A stretch of 45,442 bases of DNA from SAR116 cluster bacterium AG-325-F22 (GCA_003282885.1 QBYJ01000010.1:1-45442), one strand, 5' to 3'; positions 32,218-42,382 are shown, numbered from the stretch's first letter. Notes: a model not told the origin generated them from the letters alone. Program-made: numbers and translations.

Positions 32218-33426
32218 TTATTTTTTTTCAAATATTATCTGATTTGATAACATTTCTTGAATTTCTTCTTCGCTATATCCTGCGTCTTTCAAAACTTCCT
32301 TAGTGTTTTGACCTATCAAAGGGGGTTTATGTTTTACTCCAACTGATTTAGACCTACTAAATTTTATGGGTGACGAGACACCTGTATAATCTTCTTTACT
32401 AATTGTCATATTTCTTTCTAAAGTTTGAGGATGATTTAGGGCTTCCTCAATATTTCTTACAGGCCCTGCAGGAACACCAGCAGATAATAGCTTTTCAGAA
32501 AATTCAACACCATCTACATTCTTTAAGGCATCTTCTAAATATTTAGTTAAGTCTTCTCTATTGTTAACTCTATCGCCGTTTGAAAGAAATCTTTCATCTG
32601 TAATGAGGTGATCTACTTTCAGAGCTTTGCATAATCTTGCAAATCCTGCGTCATTTCCAATTCCCATAAAAATTTCATTAGTTGCAGTTTTAAATTTATC
32701 ATAAGGTGCAATATTTGGATGAGCATTACCTGTAGCTTCACCAGGTTTTTTGGACAAAAAATAATTTCCTGTATGAGGATGCATTAATGCTAGTGCGGAA
32801 TCATAAAGAGACATATCGATAAATTGACCTAGTCCTGATTCGTGTCTCTCTTGGAGTGCCATTAATATTCCAATCGTAGCGTACAACCCTGTACCCATAT
32901 CAACTACTGGCGCACCGACCCTTACATCTCCTCCATTTGGATGTCCATTGATAGACATCATTCCAGTCATAGCTTGAACAATTGCATCGTATCCAGGAGC
33001 TCCTCCTAAAGGTCCTTCAGCTCCAAAACCAGATATTCGGCAATGAATTAACTTAGGAAATTTGTCTTTTAAAACTTCTTCATAACCAAGGTTCCATTTT
33101 TCCATTGTGCCAGTTTTAAAATTTTCAATAACAACATCTGAAGTTTCAAGAAGTTCTAGAATTATGTTTCTACCTTCTTGTTTTGTTAAATCAACAGCAA
33201 CAGATTTTTTATTTCTATTTACATTTATAAAATATGAAGCCATTTCATTTATAAATGGAGGCCCCCAACCTCTTACCTCATCACCAATTTTTGATTCAAT
33301 TTTTATTACTTCCGCGCCATGGTCTGCAAGTATTTGAGTTGCGTATGGACCCCCAAGAACTCTTGTAAGGTCTAAAACTTTTATGCCATCTAAAGCAGAA
33401 ACGAGAATATTGTTTTGATTTGTCAT
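32218..33426 (-). CDS. family III CoA-transferase (CaiB/BaiF), second copy
   Basis: This 402-residue CoA-transferase has the signature LDGIKVLDLTRVLGGPYATQ, then ADHGAEVIKIE, and the probable catalytic Asp147 in PGYDAIVQAMTGMMS. It is complete and of normal length. It follows the acyl-CoA dehydrogenase by 16 bases and ends the long Liu run. It probably activates an acid that the dehydrogenase then oxidises, for example a dicarboxylic or branched acid, using a CoA donor from the pathway. Members of this group include succinyl-CoA:glutarate and related CoA-transferases; substrate is not readable. It is only a distant relative of the family member at 11846-13021. Confidence 0.93.
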   Translation of the reverse strand: MTNQNNILVSALDGIKVLDLTRVLGGPYATQILADHGAEVIKIESKIGDEVRGWGPPFINEMASYFINVNRNKKSVAVDLTKQEGRNIILELLETSDVVIENFKTGTMEKWNLGYEEVLKDKFPKLIHCRISGFGAEGPLGGAPGYDAIVQAMTGMMSINGHPNGGDVRVGAPVVDMGTGLYATIGILMALQERHESGLGQFIDMSLYDSALALMHPHTGNYFLSKKPGEATGNAHPNIAPYDKFKTATNEIFMGIGNDAGFARLCKALKVDHLITDERFLSNGDRVNNREDLTKYLEDALKNVDGVEFSEKLLSAGVPAGPVRNIEEALNHPQTLERNMTISKEDYTGVSSPIKFSRSKSVGVKHKPPLIGQNTKEVLKDAGYSEEEIQEMLSNQIIFEKK

Positions 33427-33442
33427 TTATTCACTTTTTTAT

Positions 33443-34609
33443 TTAATATGATTTTGGTAATCCGAGCACACGTTCTGAAATATAGTTCAAAATCATTTGA
33501 GCGCTTACAGGAGCTAATTTTGGAATTAAAGATTCTCTTAATAATCTTTCCACATGATATTCTTTTGCATAACCCATCCCTCCAAGAGTAATCACTGCTT
33601 GAGTGGCAGCCTTAAAACCAGCTTCAGCTGCAAAGAATTTTGCAGCATTTGCCAGTCCACCCGCATTTTGTCCATTATCGTATTGGTGTGCAGCTTTTGC
33701 AATAAGTAGTTCTGCCGCTTCTAACTCAATCCAGTTTTCTGCTAATGGATGTTGAATACTTTGATTTTTGCCTATAGGTCTGTCAAAGACAATTCTGTCA
33801 CTTGCATATTTTACAGCTCTTGATAAAGCATTTTTTCCTATACCTAATGCCTCAGCGGCAATTAATATTCTTTCTGGATTAAGACTATCAAGTATATATT
33901 TAAATCCCTTACCTTCTTCACCTATTCTATCAAAATTAGGCACCTCTAGATTATCAATAAATATTTGGTTACTATCTACGGCTGCTCGGCCCATTTTTGA
34001 GATTTCTTTAACCTCAATTTTTTTTCTATCTAATTCAGTATAAAATAAAGTCAGACCATCAGTGTTCTTTTTGCATTCCTCAACGGGAATAGTTCGAGCC
34101 AATAAGAGGATCTTATCAGCAATTTTAGCTGTTGATGTCCAAATTTTTTGTCCATTAACCAGATATCCGTCATTAATTTTTTTTGCAAATGTTTTTAATT
34201 TACCTGTGTCCAATCCAGCGTCAGGCTCGGTTACTCCAAAACAAGTTTTTTCTTTTCCTGAAATCAAAGGGGGTAGCCATTTCTCTTTTTGCTCATTATT
34301 ACCATAAACCACAATTGGATGTGGCCCAAAAATATTTATATGTATAGAAGAAGCTGCTGCCATGCCACCACCAGTTTCAGAAACTTTTTGCATAAAAATA
34401 GATGCATCACTTATACCTAACGCAGTACCACCAAACTGTTTGGGCATACATATACCTAACCATCCTCCACTAGCTATCTCTTCATAAAATTTATGAGGAA
34501 ATTTATTTTCTTTATCACATTGAAGCCAGTAATCATCATCAAAGTTTTTCATAATATTTTGAACTGAATCAATAATTGATAACTGTGTTTGGTTTAGATT
34601 AAAGTACAT
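33443..34609 (-). CDS. acyl-CoA dehydrogenase, second copy
   Basis: This 388-residue FAD flavoprotein introduces a double bond into an acyl-CoA and passes electrons to ETF. The catalytic base seems to be Glu246 in LNPERILIAAEALG (the helix G position used by isovaleryl-CoA dehydrogenase), because the C-terminal site that carries Glu in other members reads LAPVSAQM here. CFGVTEPDAGLDTG and NGQKIWTST are the usual flavin and substrate segments. It lies five bases before its neighbour's end in the operon, between an AhpD-like gene and a family III CoA-transferase. It is not a second IVD (compare 40507-41673); it more resembles the short/branched or glutaryl-type families. Substrate is unknown. 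Confidence 0.93.
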   Translation of the reverse strand: MYFNLNQTQLSIIDSVQNIMKNFDDDYWLQCDKENKFPHKFYEEIASGGWLGICMPKQFGGTALGISDASIFMQKVSETGGGMAAASSIHINIFGPHPIVVYGNNEQKEKWLPPLISGKEKTCFGVTEPDAGLDTGKLKTFAKKINDGYLVNGQKIWTSTAKIADKILLLARTIPVEECKKNTDGLTLFYTELDRKKIEVKEISKMGRAAVDSNQIFIDNLEVPNFDRIGEEGKGFKYILDSLNPERILIAAEALGIGKNALSRAVKYASDRIVFDRPIGKNQSIQHPLAENWIELEAAELLIAKAAHQYDNGQNAGGLANAAKFFAAEAGFKAATQAVITLGGMGYAKEYHVERLLRESLIPKLAPVSAQMILNYISERVLGLPKSY

Positions 34610-34614
34610 AAAAT

Positions 34615-35211
34615 TTATCTTGCTATATTATGATAGTTATCGTTGGGCTCCATTTCAGTTGCAGAAGCTAATCTATTAGTCATGTTAAATAAACCAATTA
34701 TAGCGCTTATATCCCAAATATCTCTATCAGTATATCCTACTTCTCTTAACTTTGTTCTATCGCTTTCAGATATCTCTGATGGGTCTCTAGTTAACTTTTT
34801 AGTAAAATTGAGCAATTCAAGTTGTTTCTCTGGTAGTTCTGCAGATCTAAAATTTGCAGCTATTCGTTCTCCTAATTGGGGATCATTTGAAAGTTCTCTA
34901 ACTGCAGATCCATGTGCTACCAAACAATAGAAACAATGGTTTTCTGACGAGACTGTAACTGCAATCATTTCTCTTTCTAATTTTGTTAAACCAGACTCAC
35001 CTAACATTAAAGAATTATATAATTTAGTGAAACCCTCAAATTGTTTTGGAAATTTTGCAAATGCAGCAAGTACGTTTGGTATAAAACCGATTTTCTCATT
35101 AACAATATTTAAATAATTTTCAACTTGGTCTTCACCATCCTTCTTGCCGTTGTATTCAAGATTTAATTTTGTTAAATTTTGTTTTTGGCCTTGTTTTAAC
35201 ATATTAGCCAT
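34615..35211 (-). CDS. AhpD/carboxymuconolactone decarboxylase-like peroxidase-related protein
   Basis: This 198-residue all-helical protein belongs to the CMD/AhpD-like superfamily, in the group named uncharacterised peroxidase-related enzyme. The redox centre is Cys93 and Cys96 in NHCFYCLVAHG with His100, preceded by Glu81 in EREMIAV, all at the spacing expected for AhpD-like proteins. It likely reduces peroxides or disulfides. The gene begins at the base next to the liuC stop and ends five bases before the next gene, so it is in the operon. Perhaps it deals with peroxides made by flavin dehydrogenases; this is inference. Confidence 0.87.
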   Translation of the reverse strand: MANMLKQGQKQNLTKLNLEYNGKKDGEDQVENYLNIVNEKIGFIPNVLAAFAKFPKQFEGFTKLYNSLMLGESGLTKLEREMIAVTVSSENHCFYCLVAHGSAVRELSNDPQLGERIAANFRSAELPEKQLELLNFTKKLTRDPSEISESDRTKLREVGYTDRDIWDISAIIGLFNMTNRLASATEMEPNDNYHNIAR

Positions 35212-36012
35212 TTATTTCTCCATTATCCAATTTGGTTTTCTTTTCTCAAAAAATGCATTAATACCTTCAATAGATTCGGGATTTTCCCACACATCTGCTA
35301 GGGCTTCAACTGTAAATTTAACAGTATTTTCGTCAATTTTAGAGGATAAGTTTCTTATAAGATTTTTTGACGCTGTTACTGCTGAGGGACCATTGATGAG
35401 AATAGAATCTGCTTCTTCATTAATAATGTTGTCTATACTTTCTTCGTTACAAAAAGATTTGATTAATCCAATATTTTTTGCTTCTGATGGATAAAAGGTA
35501 CGGGCACTTGTAAATAAATCTATGCCATTACTTGATCCAACTTTCGAAATAACATAAGGACTAATTGTAGCTGGTATTAATCCAAGCTTCGCTTCTGTTA
35601 GAGCTAACTTAATATTTTCTAGAGATATAGCAACATCACAAACAGAAATAATGCCTATTCCTCCACCAAATGCGTTTCCTTCTACTTTTGCTATGAGAGG
35701 TTTAGGAAATTGGTACATTTTGTATAATAAATCAGCTAATTTTCGAGCTTCTTCAATTCTTGTTTTTCTGTCTGAAAATATTTGTTCCTTCATCCAGTCT
35801 AAATCACCACCAGCGCAAAAAGATTTGCCTTTCGCAGATATAATCAAAACTTTTGTATTGGGGTCTTCTTTTAATTCATCAAAGCTTTCTGAGAGTTCTC
35901 TAATCATTATAGGTGATAAAGCATTATGTTTTTCTGGTTGATTTAACATTATTTCAGAAACGCCATTATCACTTTTTTCTATAATGACTGTTTGTTTTTT
36001 ATTTTTATTCAT
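35212..36012 (-). CDS. liuC: methylglutaconyl-CoA hydratase (LiuC)
   Basis: This 266-residue crotonase hydrates 3-methylglutaconyl-CoA to HMG-CoA, the fourth step of leucine breakdown. GKSFCAGGDLDWMKE is the oxyanion segment, and DLxWMK is typical of LiuC. GGGIGIISVCD and LTEAKLGLIPATISPYV are also as in LiuC, where the second glutamate (TEAKLG) is kept and the first is glycine. It overlaps liuE by eight bases and is placed correctly between HMG-CoA lyase and a downstream gene, which supports the assignment. Confidence 0.92.
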   Translation of the reverse strand: MNKNKKQTVIIEKSDNGVSEIMLNQPEKHNALSPIMIRELSESFDELKEDPNTKVLIISAKGKSFCAGGDLDWMKEQIFSDRKTRIEEARKLADLLYKMYQFPKPLIAKVEGNAFGGGIGIISVCDVAISLENIKLALTEAKLGLIPATISPYVISKVGSSNGIDLFTSARTFYPSEAKNIGLIKSFCNEESIDNIINEEADSILINGPSAVTASKNLIRNLSSKIDENTVKFTVEALADVWENPESIEGINAFFEKRKPNWIMEK

Positions 36013-36871
36013 AGCTTCCGTGCTCTTTAAGGTTTAAGGCAATTTTATTACATTCTTTAATTTTTGTGATATTAAGATTTGTTTCATACCCCATTGATAG
36101 TAATAAATCATTTACTTTTTCTGTGGAAACATTACCTTTCGCACCTGGTGAATATGGACATCCACCTAGACCACCAACTGAAGAATCAAAAGTTTTAATT
36201 CCGTATCCTAAAGAAATTTTTACGTTATTTAATGCATTTTGAAATGTATCATGAAAATGACCAGCTAATTTATCAGGTGTTAAAAATTGCAAACATTCTG
36301 CAATAACTTTTGATGTTTGTTCAGAACTTCCTTTTCCAGTTGTGTCTCCAAGAGAAACTTCATAACAACCCATTTTTATTAATTTATTAGCTATTTCTCC
36401 AACTTTTTTTGGATCAACATAATTTTCATATGGACAATTAGAAATGCAACTAATGTAACCTCTAACAGGAACTTTATTTATCTTAGCTTTTTGCATAATT
36501 GGCTTAAATCGATTTAGGCTTGTATTAATATCACAATTAGTATTTTTTTTGTTAAATGTCTCTGAAGCGGCGGTAAAAATCGCTACTTCATCCACTTTTG
36601 CTTCTAAAGCATTGTCAAATCCTTTCTCATTAGGAGTTAAGGCGGTATACTTTATTTCCTCTATTCTATTGATACCTCTGAAAACTTTTAATGCATCAGA
36701 TAATTGAGGAACCCATTTAGGACTAACAAAGCTAGATGTTTCAATTTTTTTAAAACCACAACTAGATAGTTTATTTATAAATTTTATTTTATCTTCAGTA
36801 GAAATGAAATTCTTTTCATTTTGAAGCCCATCTCGGGGACTCATTTCAAAAATATTAATAAAATTGCTCAT
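36005..36871 (-). CDS. liuE: hydroxymethylglutaryl-CoA lyase (LiuE)
   Basis: This 288-residue TIM-barrel lyase splits HMG-CoA into acetoacetate and acetyl-CoA, the last step of leucine breakdown. Arg13 and Asp14 in MSPRDGLQNE, the metal-binding GHFHDT and the catalytic cysteine loop GGLGGCPYSPGAKGN are all present. SLGDTTGKG is also typical. Compared with the usual 300 residues it is slightly short but complete. It sits 21 bases after liuD and overlaps liuC by eight bases, the standard liu order. Confidence 0.95.
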   Translation of the reverse strand: MSNFINIFEMSPRDGLQNEKNFISTEDKIKFINKLSSCGFKKIETSSFVSPKWVPQLSDALKVFRGINRIEEIKYTALTPNEKGFDNALEAKVDEVAIFTAASETFNKKNTNCDINTSLNRFKPIMQKAKINKVPVRGYISCISNCPYENYVDPKKVGEIANKLIKMGCYEVSLGDTTGKGSSEQTSKVIAECLQFLTPDKLAGHFHDTFQNALNNVKISLGYGIKTFDSSVGGLGGCPYSPGAKGNVSTEKVNDLLLSMGYETNLNITKIKECNKIALNLKEHGSYE

Positions 36872-36892
36872 TTTTTTAACCGTTGAAATAAT

Positions 36893-38890
36893 TTATTTTT
36901 TTAAACTTAAAAGTTTCATTTTTTCAGTAACCTGTTGGCCATTTTTAACATAAATTTTATTTATGACACCATCACGTGGTGAATTAAGTGAATACTCCAT
37001 TTTCATTGCTTCTAAATTTAACAAAACGTCACCTTTTTTCACCTTTGAGTTTTCTCTTATTTTATTAAATTTTATTAGTCCATGCATTGGAGCTATTATA
37101 TCATCTTCTGAAAATTCTTCGTTGTTTTCTCTAGGCCTTAAACAATCTAAGACAATAACCTCATAAGTAATATCTTTAGCGAAAATCGTAAAAAATTTAT
37201 TATTAGTATGTTTATCTATAATTAATTTATAATTAATGTCTAAATTCTGACCATTTAATTTAGCTTTAAGTAAAGATTTATGTATCTTTACAGAAGTAAA
37301 TAAATACTTGAGGTTATTTACCTTAATTTCATACTCATTCATGTTTCTCTGACAAATTTTTAATTGTTGGATGCTATCTTGAATTGTTATATTTAACGGG
37401 TACTCACTTGGTTTCCACATATACAAATTTGATTGTTGTCTAGATATAGTTTCATTAAAAACAACAAGCCCAGCAAGAGCTACGTAATATGGATCAGACT
37501 CATTATCAATAAAGTCCTTTATATTATTTTCTACAAATTTAGTATCAATATTTCCTTTAATGAAATTTTTATTGGTAATTAATTTTTTAAGTAAATTTAA
37601 ATTTGTTCTTATACCTCCAATTTCAACATCAATAAGAAAATTCTCAAGGTATTTAATCGCTTCATTTCTATCTTTTCCAAATGAAATAATTTTTGCAATC
37701 ATTGGGTCATAAAATGGAGTAATATAATCTCCTTCTTGCGTACCTGTTTCTACAATACAGTTTGGATGTTTTAATATTTTAGAAAAATTAAGATGATGTA
37801 TTAAGCCACTTTGAGGTAAAAAATTATTATTTACATTTTCTGCATATAATCTTGCTTCAATGGACCATCCCTTTAAAATTATATCTTTTTGTGATTTAGA
37901 GATTTTGTTGCCGTTAGCAATTTCAAGTTGCCAAGTAATTAAGTCAGTTGAAGTTACAGCCTCAGTGACTGAGTGTTCAACTTGTATTCTTGTATTCATT
38001 TCCATAAAATAGATTTTATTTTTATCAATGCCGTTTTCAATATCAGCAATAAATTCTATAGTGCCTGCTCCTTCATATTTAATTGATCTAGCTGCTTTCA
38101 CAGATAAATCACCTAAAAAGGTTCTAATATCATTATTTAATTCTGGACAAGGGGCTTCTTCTATTATTTTTTGTTGGCGTCTTTGTAATGAGCAATCTCT
38201 GTCAAATAGATGAATTACATTACCAAACTTGTCACCAAAAATTTGTATTTCAATATGACGTGCCTTTGGAATATACTTTTCAAGCAAACAGTTTTTATCC
38301 TTAAAATTTGTTTTAGCCTCACTGGAAGCTTCTTCTAGTGCAGACAAAAACTTAGTTGAAGTTTCAGCTACTCTCATACCTCTACCACCACCACCGGCAC
38401 GAGCTTTTATTAATATTGGATAACCAATTTTTTTAGCAATTTGCTCTAGAAAGTTTTTATCTTGAATTTTCCCATGGTACCCTGGAACAACTGGAACTCC
38501 TACTCTTTCCATAATTAATTTAGCTTTATCTTTTTCACCCATATTTCTTACAATGTTGCTGCTAGGGCCTATAAAGATAAGGTTATTACTTTCAACCATT
38601 TTTACAAAATCAGCATTCTCAGAAAGAAGGCCGTAACCTGGATGAATTGCGTTAATTTTATACTTTTTGCAAATTTTAATAATTACGTCACTATTCATAT
38701 ATGTTTCAGAAACTTGCGATCCTGGTATGTTGATTGCTTCATCTGCGAGCTTTGCATGTAAACAGTTGACATCTTCGTCTGAATAAATTGCAACAGTAGG
38801 AATCTTCATTTTTCTTGCACATCTTATAATTTTACAGGCAATTTCACCTCGATTCGCAATTAATAGTTTTTTTATTTTTGGAACAGACAT
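36893..38890 (-). CDS. liuD: methylcrotonyl-CoA carboxylase biotin-containing alpha subunit (LiuD)
   Basis: This 665-residue subunit has biotin carboxylase and biotin carrier domains and, with LiuB, carboxylates 3-methylcrotonyl-CoA. The N-terminal part is KLLIANRGEIACKIIRCARK. The ATP-grasp loop is KARAGGGGRGMRV and the active site includes EMNTRIQVEH. The biotin lysine is Lys630 in LEAMKMEYS, 36 residues from the end as usual. The segment between is the BT domain that couples to LiuB. Start 12 bases after liuB. Propionyl-CoA carboxylase has the same architecture, but the liu neighbours decide for methylcrotonyl-CoA. Confidence 0.94.
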   Translation of the reverse strand: MSVPKIKKLLIANRGEIACKIIRCARKMKIPTVAIYSDEDVNCLHAKLADEAINIPGSQVSETYMNSDVIIKICKKYKINAIHPGYGLLSENADFVKMVESNNLIFIGPSSNIVRNMGEKDKAKLIMERVGVPVVPGYHGKIQDKNFLEQIAKKIGYPILIKARAGGGGRGMRVAETSTKFLSALEEASSEAKTNFKDKNCLLEKYIPKARHIEIQIFGDKFGNVIHLFDRDCSLQRRQQKIIEEAPCPELNNDIRTFLGDLSVKAARSIKYEGAGTIEFIADIENGIDKNKIYFMEMNTRIQVEHSVTEAVTSTDLITWQLEIANGNKISKSQKDIILKGWSIEARLYAENVNNNFLPQSGLIHHLNFSKILKHPNCIVETGTQEGDYITPFYDPMIAKIISFGKDRNEAIKYLENFLIDVEIGGIRTNLNLLKKLITNKNFIKGNIDTKFVENNIKDFIDNESDPYYVALAGLVVFNETISRQQSNLYMWKPSEYPLNITIQDSIQQLKICQRNMNEYEIKVNNLKYLFTSVKIHKSLLKAKLNGQNLDINYKLIIDKHTNNKFFTIFAKDITYEVIVLDCLRPRENNEEFSEDDIIAPMHGLIKFNKIRENSKVKKGDVLLNLEAMKMEYSLNSPRDGVINKIYVKNGQQVTEKMKLLSLKK

Positions 38891-38901
38891 TTTGTATCTT
38901 G

Positions 38902-40506
38902 CTACATTCTAAAAATACCAAATTTGGTGTCTTCAATATTTTGGTTCATTGTAATGGTAATACTTGCGGCTAAAATATCACGCGTTTTGGTAGGATCTAT
39001 AATCCCATCATCCCACATACGAGCAGAGGCATATAAAGGGTGTGACTGATTATTAAATTGTTCTAAGATTGGTTGTTTAAATTTATCTTCAATTTTTTTA
39101 TTCCATTCACCATTATTTTTAAGTGTATTATTCTTTTTTAATTGAGCTAAAACACTTGCAGCTTGCTCGCCACCCATTACTGATATTCTTGAACAAGGCC
39201 ACGTCCATAAAAATCTTGGTGCAAAAGCTCTGCCACACATTCCATAATTACCTGCTCCAAAGCTACCTCCTATTAAAAGTGTAACTTTAGGAACTTTAGA
39301 AGTTGCAACTGCATTAACTAATTTCGCGCCATTTTTTGCAATTCCTCCATGTTCTGCATTTTCTCCCACCATGAAGCCAGTGATATTTTGTAAAAAAATT
39401 AATGGAATTTTTCTTTGACTACATAATGAAATAAAGTGGGTGCCTTTCAGGGCGCTGTCAGAAAACAAAACTCCGTTATTAGCTATAACACCGCAGGTTT
39501 GACCTTTTAATTGTGCAAAACCAGTTACTAAAGTTTTACCAAAATTATGTTTAAATTCGTCAAATTCAGATCCATCAAAAATTCTCATTATTATTTCTTT
39601 AACATCATAAGATGTTTTGTTATCTGCTGGGACTATTCCTAGAAGTTCTTGAGGGTCATAAAGTGGTGGTTCAAAATTTGAAAGATTTTTATTCTTCTTT
39701 TTTATATTTAAGTTTTTTACACATTGTCTGGCTATAGCTAGAGCATGTTCATCATTATCAGCAAGATAATCGGCAACACCAGAAATTTTTGTATGAACCT
39801 CGCCTCCACCAAGATTTTCTGGATTGGTTAATTCGCCTGTTGCAGCTTTAACTAATGGTGGGCCTGCTAAAAAAATGGTTCCCTGATTTTTTACGATTAT
39901 AGTTTCGTCTGACATTGCCGGGACATAGGCTCCACCTGCTGTACAACTTCCCATAACTACTGCAATTTGAGGTATACTTTTTGAGGACATGTTGGCTTGA
40001 TTAAAAAAAATTCTTCCAAAATGTTCTCTATCAGCAAAAACTTCATCTTGGTTTGGTAGGTTTGCCCCGCCAGAATCAACCAAGTAAATACAAGGTAATT
40101 TATTTTCCATAGCTACTTCTTGAGCTCGAAGATGTTTTTTTACAGTCATAGGATAGTAGGTTCCGCCCTTAACAGTTGAGTCATTACATATAACCATTAC
40201 GTCTATACCATGAATTTGACCTACTCCAGTTATTATTCCACCAGAAGGACAAGCATTATCGTACATATTATAACTTGCAGTTAACCCTATTTCTAAAAAT
40301 GAACTTCCTGGATCTAAAAGCTTTGATACCCTATGTCTAGGTAACATTTTCCCCCGTTTTTGATGGCGCTCATTTAATTTGTGACCACCACCGTTCATTG
40401 CAAAATCAACAGCTTCTCGGGTTAATTTAAGATCAACTTCGAGTCTTTTTTTATTTTTTTGAAAGTTTGTACCTTTTACGTTTATTTGAGATTTTAGTTT
40501 TGTCAT
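38902..40506 (-). CDS. liuB: methylcrotonyl-CoA carboxylase carboxyltransferase beta subunit (LiuB)
   Basis: This 534-residue carboxyltransferase moves the carboxyl group from biotin to 3-methylcrotonyl-CoA. N- and C-terminal crotonase-like CT domains are visible: GGTYYPMTVKKHLRAQEVA, YLVDSGGANLPNQDEVF, GSCTAGGAYVPAMSDE in the first and GFMVGENAEHGGIAKNGAK and GSFGAGNYGMCGRAF in the second. SGGANLP and FMVG.EHGGIAK are MCC-type rather than PCC-type. It begins one base after liuA, so the two are coupled. Confidence 0.95.
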   Translation of the reverse strand: MTKLKSQINVKGTNFQKNKKRLEVDLKLTREAVDFAMNGGGHKLNERHQKRGKMLPRHRVSKLLDPGSSFLEIGLTASYNMYDNACPSGGIITGVGQIHGIDVMVICNDSTVKGGTYYPMTVKKHLRAQEVAMENKLPCIYLVDSGGANLPNQDEVFADREHFGRIFFNQANMSSKSIPQIAVVMGSCTAGGAYVPAMSDETIIVKNQGTIFLAGPPLVKAATGELTNPENLGGGEVHTKISGVADYLADNDEHALAIARQCVKNLNIKKKNKNLSNFEPPLYDPQELLGIVPADNKTSYDVKEIIMRIFDGSEFDEFKHNFGKTLVTGFAQLKGQTCGVIANNGVLFSDSALKGTHFISLCSQRKIPLIFLQNITGFMVGENAEHGGIAKNGAKLVNAVATSKVPKVTLLIGGSFGAGNYGMCGRAFAPRFLWTWPCSRISVMGGEQAASVLAQLKKNNTLKNNGEWNKKIEDKFKQPILEQFNNQSHPLYASARMWDDGIIDPTKTRDILAASITITMNQNIEDTKFGIFRM

Positions 40507-41673
40507 CTATGTAGTTTCCGAAAACAATTCTCTACCAATCAACATTCTTCTAATTTCGGAAGTCCCTGCTCCAATTTCGTACAATTTAGCGTCCCTAAGC
40601 AATCTTCCAGCTGAAAAATCATTAGTATATCCATTTCCGCCTAGTGCCTGAATTGCTTCAAGAGCGATTTGAGTAGCTTTTTCTGCGGAATACAAAATAC
40701 AACCAGCAGCGTCTTTTCTAGTAGTTTCTCCTCTGTCACATGCTTTAGCCACTTCATAAACATAAGATCTACATGCATTCATAGTTGTATACATGTCTGC
40801 TATTTTACCTTGCATTATTTGAAATTCTCCAATTGACTTTCCAAATTGTTTTCTTTCATGAATATATGGAACAACTACATCCATTGCCGCTGCCATAATG
40901 CCTAAAGGTCCTGCAGCAAGAACAACCCTTTCATAGTCCAAGCCGCTCATTAAAACAGCTGCTCCATTACCTTCTTCACCTAGAATATTTTCTTCAGGAA
41001 CAGGACAGTTTTCAAAAATAAGTTCAGCAGTATTAGAACCCCTCATGCCTAATTTATCTAATTTTTTTCCAGTAGAAAAACCTGTCATTGTTTTTTCTAT
41101 TATAAAAGCTGTTATACCCTTTGACCCTTTTGAGGGATTAGTTTTTGCATATACCACTAAAGTATCAGCATCAGGTCCATTGGTAATCCACATTTTGGAT
41201 CCATTGAGTAAATACGTTTTATTACCTTGTTTCTCTGCATGAAGAGACATTGAAATAACGTCAGAACCAGATCCACTTTCACTCATAGCTAATGCTCCAA
41301 CCTTTTCGCCAGAACAAAGCTCAGGTAAATATTTTTGTTTTTGTTCCTCATTTCCATTTCTATTAATTTGATTTACACATAAGTTTGAAAAAGCGCCATA
41401 AGAGAGACCTACCGAAGCACTTGCTCTACTTATTTCTTCTATGGCAATACAATGGGCTAAATAACTCATGTCACTTCCGCCATAATCTGATGATGCAGTA
41501 ATTCCTAATAAACCAAGGTCACCAAACTTCTTCCACAGATGATTAGGAAAAGAGTTTTCTTTATCAATTTGATTTGCAATTGGAGCTATTTCATTTTGTG
41601 CAAACTTATAAACAGTATCTCTTAATACTTCATTATCTTTACCAATAGAGAAGTTCATTGAATGAAAAAACAT
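40507..41673 (-). CDS. liuA: isovaleryl-CoA dehydrogenase (LiuA)
   Basis: This 388-residue FAD enzyme oxidises isovaleryl-CoA to 3-methylcrotonyl-CoA and reduces ETF. It is separated from other acyl-CoA dehydrogenases by its base, Glu248 in [16 protein letters not shown], and by [10 protein letters not shown] near the end, where others have a catalytic glutamate. [11 protein letters not shown] and [14 protein letters not shown] are the flavin and substrate segments. The chosen ATG at 41673 has AAAGGGG ten bases before it; an in-frame ATG five codons later could also serve. First gene of the liu operon, 70 bases after a TerB-like gene. Confidence 0.95.
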   Translation of the reverse strand: MFFHSMNFSIGKDNEVLRDTVYKFAQNEIAPIANQIDKENSFPNHLWKKFGDLGLLGITASSDYGGSDMSYLAHCIAIEEISRASASVGLSYGAFSNLCVNQINRNGNEEQKQKYLPELCSGEKVGALAMSESGSGSDVISMSLHAEKQGNKTYLLNGSKMWITNGPDADTLVVYAKTNPSKGSKGITAFIIEKTMTGFSTGKKLDKLGMRGSNTAELIFENCPVPEENILGEEGNGAAVLMSGLDYERVVLAAGPLGIMAAAMDVVVPYIHERKQFGKSIGEFQIMQGKIADMYTTMNACRSYVYEVAKACDRGETTRKDAAGCILYSAEKATQIALEAIQALGGNGYTNDFSAGRLLRDAKLYEIGAGTSEIRRMLIGRELFSETT

Positions 41674-41743
41674 ATAAATAAAGCCCCTTTAACAAATTCT
41701 AATAGATTAAAACATAACTTTATTTTATTCACACGTATAAATT

Positions 41744-42199
41744 TTATTTAAATTGATTTAATGCTCTTTCTTTTGCTTCAGCACTTTCTATACCAGAAAT
41801 ATATAAAAGACCATTCATACGACGCATTAGATTGGCTTCAAAATCATCAATAACTCCATCTGACAATATTACTCCCCACATCATTTCTATTACTTCAATT
41901 CTTTCATTGTGGTCCATTTCATTTAAAATTATTTTTATTTGAGAAAATATTTCAATTCGTTCATTACTATTTTCTATAGTTTTTTTAATGTTTTCCTCAG
42001 CCTCAATTTGTGTGAAGTTAAATTTATTAATTAATAAATTTGTGATGTAACCGATTTCAACTTTATCAGTCTCTCCGTCAATTTGACACGCTTCTAGTAA
42101 TAAGACTATTACTGCTTGAATATCTTCTCCCTTGTACTCATCTCTATTTATATCTCCAGAAGTAATTTTTTGAATTGCAGTTTTTAAATTTGAAAACAT
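41744..42199 (-). CDS. TerB-like protein
   Basis: This 151-residue, all-helical acidic protein belongs to the TerB-like domain family. The segments ACQIDGETDKVEIGYI and ILSDGVIDDFEANLMRRM carry the two acidic repeats (DGE..., DGVIDDFE) typical of TerB, which may bind metal ions. Single-domain TerB proteins are common in marine alphaproteobacteria and their role is unknown; tellurite resistance is not implied. It precedes the liu operon on the same strand, and a 207-base spacer separates it from gdhA on the other. Confidence 0.85.
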   Translation of the reverse strand: MFSNLKTAIQKITSGDINRDEYKGEDIQAVIVLLLEACQIDGETDKVEIGYITNLLINKFNFTQIEAEENIKKTIENSNERIEIFSQIKIILNEMDHNERIEVIEMMWGVILSDGVIDDFEANLMRRMNGLLYISGIESAEAKERALNQFK

Positions 42200-42382
42200 A
42201 TTCTTTCCTGACTATTAGCATCCTATTTTGATATTTATTTTTTTTATACAAGATTTTAAAATGAATAAAATTTAATTTTTTTCAAGTTTAAAATAGCTAA
42301 GTCTTACTCCTTTTAACTTTTTTCTTTTTATGTAAAGGTTATTTTTGGGTTTTTATATATTCTTTAAACTTAGTAAAGGGGG

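Noticed and set aside
34609-34615. Acyl-CoA desulfinase role for the second acyl-CoA dehydrogenase
   Set aside because: Desulfinases of this fold lack the catalytic base, whereas Glu246 is present here, so a normal dehydrogenase is more likely.
41744-42199. Tellurite resistance function for the TerB-like gene
   Set aside because: Only the single TerB-like domain is present; no other ter genes are nearby.
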